Positions 61,325 to 64,000 of a stretch of DNA of 64,000 bases are shown here, piece by piece. Source of the stretch: Artocarpus heterophyllus (Eukaryota > Streptophyta > Magnoliopsida > Rosales > Moraceae); NCBI GenBank assembly GCA_025403435.1, contig CM046333.1:15401770-15465769 (forward strand), given 5' to 3'. Position 1 is the first letter of the stretch, and the number at the start of each line of letters is the position of its first letter. A program made the position numbers and the translations under genes. The notes beneath the pieces were generated by a model. That model was not told the DNA's origin. It did no database searches and saw only the letters and a list, made by a program, of their open reading frames with translations.

Positions 61325-64000
61325 CTAGCAATATGCATGAGAGAATATATGGCTTATGTATTTTATCAATACGTATATATATGATAATATATATATACAT
61401 ATATATATATATACAGCATTTAATTTGACCATACAATGAGCATATCCTTCTTTTTAAATATTGAAGTCAATTAGGTCACGTAATACTATCAACTTTTTTA
61501 ATCATTTTATTGTTTTAAATGACGTTGGATTTTACAAAGTGACATGCAATATCAATAAGTTATCCTTTCTAATTTGTTTAAAAGATGTTAATAAAGTTCA
61601 GGTTTTCGTTCAGAATTTAAAGCAAAGAAGTTAAGGGGACTGAAGATTTTCTAAGAAAAAAATCATGGAGGACAAACTATAGGGGGTCAACTCATTTTCA
61701 TGAATTGTTTACTTTTTTTTTTTTTTTTTTTTGGCTTTTGTGAGGCGGTCAGTGTCATATATTTGACAAAAACAGTTTAACATCTTGGTGTACAAATTAG
61801 GACCACTGATGAAAAACAATCTTTGTTTTCCTTTTTCAGCTTTGCCAGAGTTGAATAATAAAGTCTTATAAATTCAGATGTTAATAAATAGATCACTCCG
61901 TGATTTGGAGAATTTCAAAATTACTGCGAACATTAGCCAAGGACGTATTTTGTAATTGGGAAATTCGCTTTTGGCCGTTTGCACCAAGTTAGGACACTTC
62001 TATGCACTTTCTTCCTTCATTATAAAAAAAAAAAAATTTAAATAAAATCGAGCAACTTATCTAAGGGGGAAAATAAAAGAACAAAATATTTAAGGATAGA
62101 CAATGACAAGTTTAATGCACCGTATTATGTCATATAATATTGTTTTAAAATAATTATTATTCTATGTAATATGATGTTTATTAAAAAGTTATATGGCATA
62201 ATACCATGCATGTTTTGTATCGTTTCATCTTGTATTAAGTATTGAATTTACAAACAGATTGATCATGGATCTTAACACCTACCACATAATGAGAATCGGG
62301 TTTGAACCTGACCTGACCACGGTTTGAACCATACCCTAATAAGATCCCTAACCTCAAAGTCAAGCCACACCCAATAGCAATGCCAACTCAATCTCGCCCA
62401 TCATTGGTCATAAATCCATTCTTGACCTGAAGATCAACATCAATCTCAACCTAGACCCAAACTATAGTCCCAACACATAAGCTTGACCACATTTGGGTTA
62501 AATCCCAACTTTAGCCCCATTTATGAGCCCATTGTTGCTGTTGGTTAACACCTCGACAGCCATTTTATTTCAAGCCCTTCGGTCTTGCCCGTAAGCCTAA
62601 CACTAGACGTAGCTTGAATCCCAACACTAGCCCTAATCCCAGCTTGGACCTTGGCTCCCACCCTAACACTGGATCTTGACTCATCCCAACACTCTATTCG
62701 ACACATGACCCCATTTCAAACCCAACACTTAGCCTCGACACTAGACTCACCCTACACCCTAGCTCCAATAATGGCTCGGGCACCCTAAACTCTGACTCCT
62801 ATCTCTCATTGGCATGCATATGTGTATTTATGGTATGTGTATATTGAAATTAAAACATTTGTTACATTTATTAATGTAAATGTCGCAGTATGTAATGAAA
62901 TTAAAACATTTGTTATATCTATTAATCTTGTACCGTAAGCTAAATTACACAATACAGTCTAATACATATATTTTTTTGGTTATTACATATATATGTGTTC
63001 CATTAATTTTTAAGGTAGTATTAGATTATACAATGTTTAAACATTTTCTAGCTCCATATCATTTTAATTAGCACAATACGGTGCAAGTATGCCATACTAA
63101 AAAGGTATCTTTAAATGGTACTTGTTTTTCATCCTAAAAAAAAGGTCATTATTTTTATTGCCTTAGAAAACTCATTTTTAGAGAATTGGTGTTGAAATAT
63201 ATCACCTAGATCCATAATCTAATTCATACATATTGGATTGGGAGAAACTAATCTATGAACACCCCAATCCAATTCAAAAACCATGGATTTTGCGGATTGG
63301 ATTCTATAGATTCACATCTTGAGCTTTTAAATCTATTAAAAAACTATTTTAAAATTAACATAGTATAACATAATTTAATCTAATAAAATATAACACATTA
63401 CAACCTAATAGCTTGCAAGCATTTGATAATAAATTAAATTGTAGTATTACAAAATATTACTGCTAACTAGTTTATATAAACTTTAGACACGAGCAAAGAA
63501 TGTTGGTCTTCATAATTGGGCTAAACTTCTTCTTCTTTTTTTAAGCGTATAAATTTAAATACAGTGCTTAAGAATATAGGTTTATGTATTTATTAAATTA
63601 TATATATATATATGTATATATAATTTTATAATTATATATATAGCTTGGATTTGTGGATTATACGAATTGGGAGATATTCAATCTATAATTCAATTCTTTT
63701 ATATCGGATTGGGGAAATCTTAATCAAAAACCAATCTATATTTTTTATAACCAGATTGGATTAGATAAACGGTTGATCAAATTGACGGATTCTATGAATA
63801 CCCTAATTTTCATCTACGTTGATATATTTCATGATTTACATGTGTAAGTGGTACGAGTTAATAATTATGCTTTAGCTCTTAACCACTTCTATAGTATTTG
63901 TTTTTCTTTTTTATTTTATCTCTTAGATGAGAAAGTTATAAAAATACCATTTCTTAAGAACATATACAAATTTGACCCAAAGTATTTTGGATTAAGGTTA
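61325..64000. other. intergenic to window end
   Basis: No gene is visible. The stretch contains AT microsatellites near 61375-61415 and 63600-63645, the C-rich degenerate repeat at 62280-62800, an imperfect 50-bp tandem duplication (GAAATTAAAACATTTGTTA at about 62846 and 62896) and a segment at 63190-63790 with recurring GGATTGGATT words that may be a decayed MITE. Confidence 0.45.
62280..62800. repeat. degenerate C-rich repeat, same style as 50180-50650
   Basis: It is rich in CCTAACCTCAA, CCCAACACTAG and CTTGACC-type words, with a variable period near 20 bp. It has no coding capacity and a strong strand asymmetry of C over G. Confidence 0.45.

Overview
This is plant nuclear DNA, most likely from a eudicot. 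It is AT-rich, its genes have GT-AG introns, and it is crowded with retrotransposons, solo LTRs and small DNA transposons. The species cannot be named from the sequence. I could resolve three protein-coding genes, all on the minus strand, and rebuilt each exon by exon from splice sites and reading-frame phase.

Layout. From 1 to 4.4 kb lies an intact three-exon 2-oxoglutarate/Fe(II) dioxygenase gene of the AOP-like group. From 4.4 to 19.8 kb there is no convincing host gene. That stretch holds a hAT-type element with a clean 8-bp target-site duplication, several MITE-like elements, a 716-bp tandem duplication whose second copy is split by a long LTR, and a scrap of gypsy polyprotein. From 19.85 to 23.0 kb lies a second AOP-like paralog with the same intron phases but a one-base frameshift in exon 1. 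A copia retrotransposon (23121-36657, duplication AGATT) begins 143 bp upstream of its start codon. Two solo LTRs, each with its own 5-bp duplication, are nested in that retrotransposon. From 37.3 to 39.1 kb lies a Mutator-like element carrying an ankyrin-repeat gene fragment. A second, decayed copia element on the minus strand (about 39602-49482) contains another Mutator-like element inside its 3' LTR and a further solo LTR inside its pol region.

From 51.8 to 58.6 kb, with UTRs reaching further, lies a complete 18-exon LEUNIG (LUG) orthologue. It encodes a Groucho/Tup1-type corepressor of 922 residues (931 with an alternative acceptor) with an N-terminal LUFS/LisH region, large glutamine tracts, an RKRK nuclear signal and C-terminal WD40 repeats. 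From 59.2 to 64 kb is non-genic and holds a second hAT-like element and degenerate C-rich repeats.

How the genes relate. The two dioxygenases are local paralogs, one intact and one apparently decaying. LEUNIG is an unrelated single-copy-type regulator next to the repeat island. I found no new multi-gene system. The most unusual signal is that several unrelated transposable elements here carry clusters of short imperfect palindromes: ACGACATGTCGT-like sites in the copia-1 leader, TCGGCCTGCCGA in two different solo LTRs, and GTCC..GGAC or GGTTCC..GGAACC arrays in the two Mutator-like elements.
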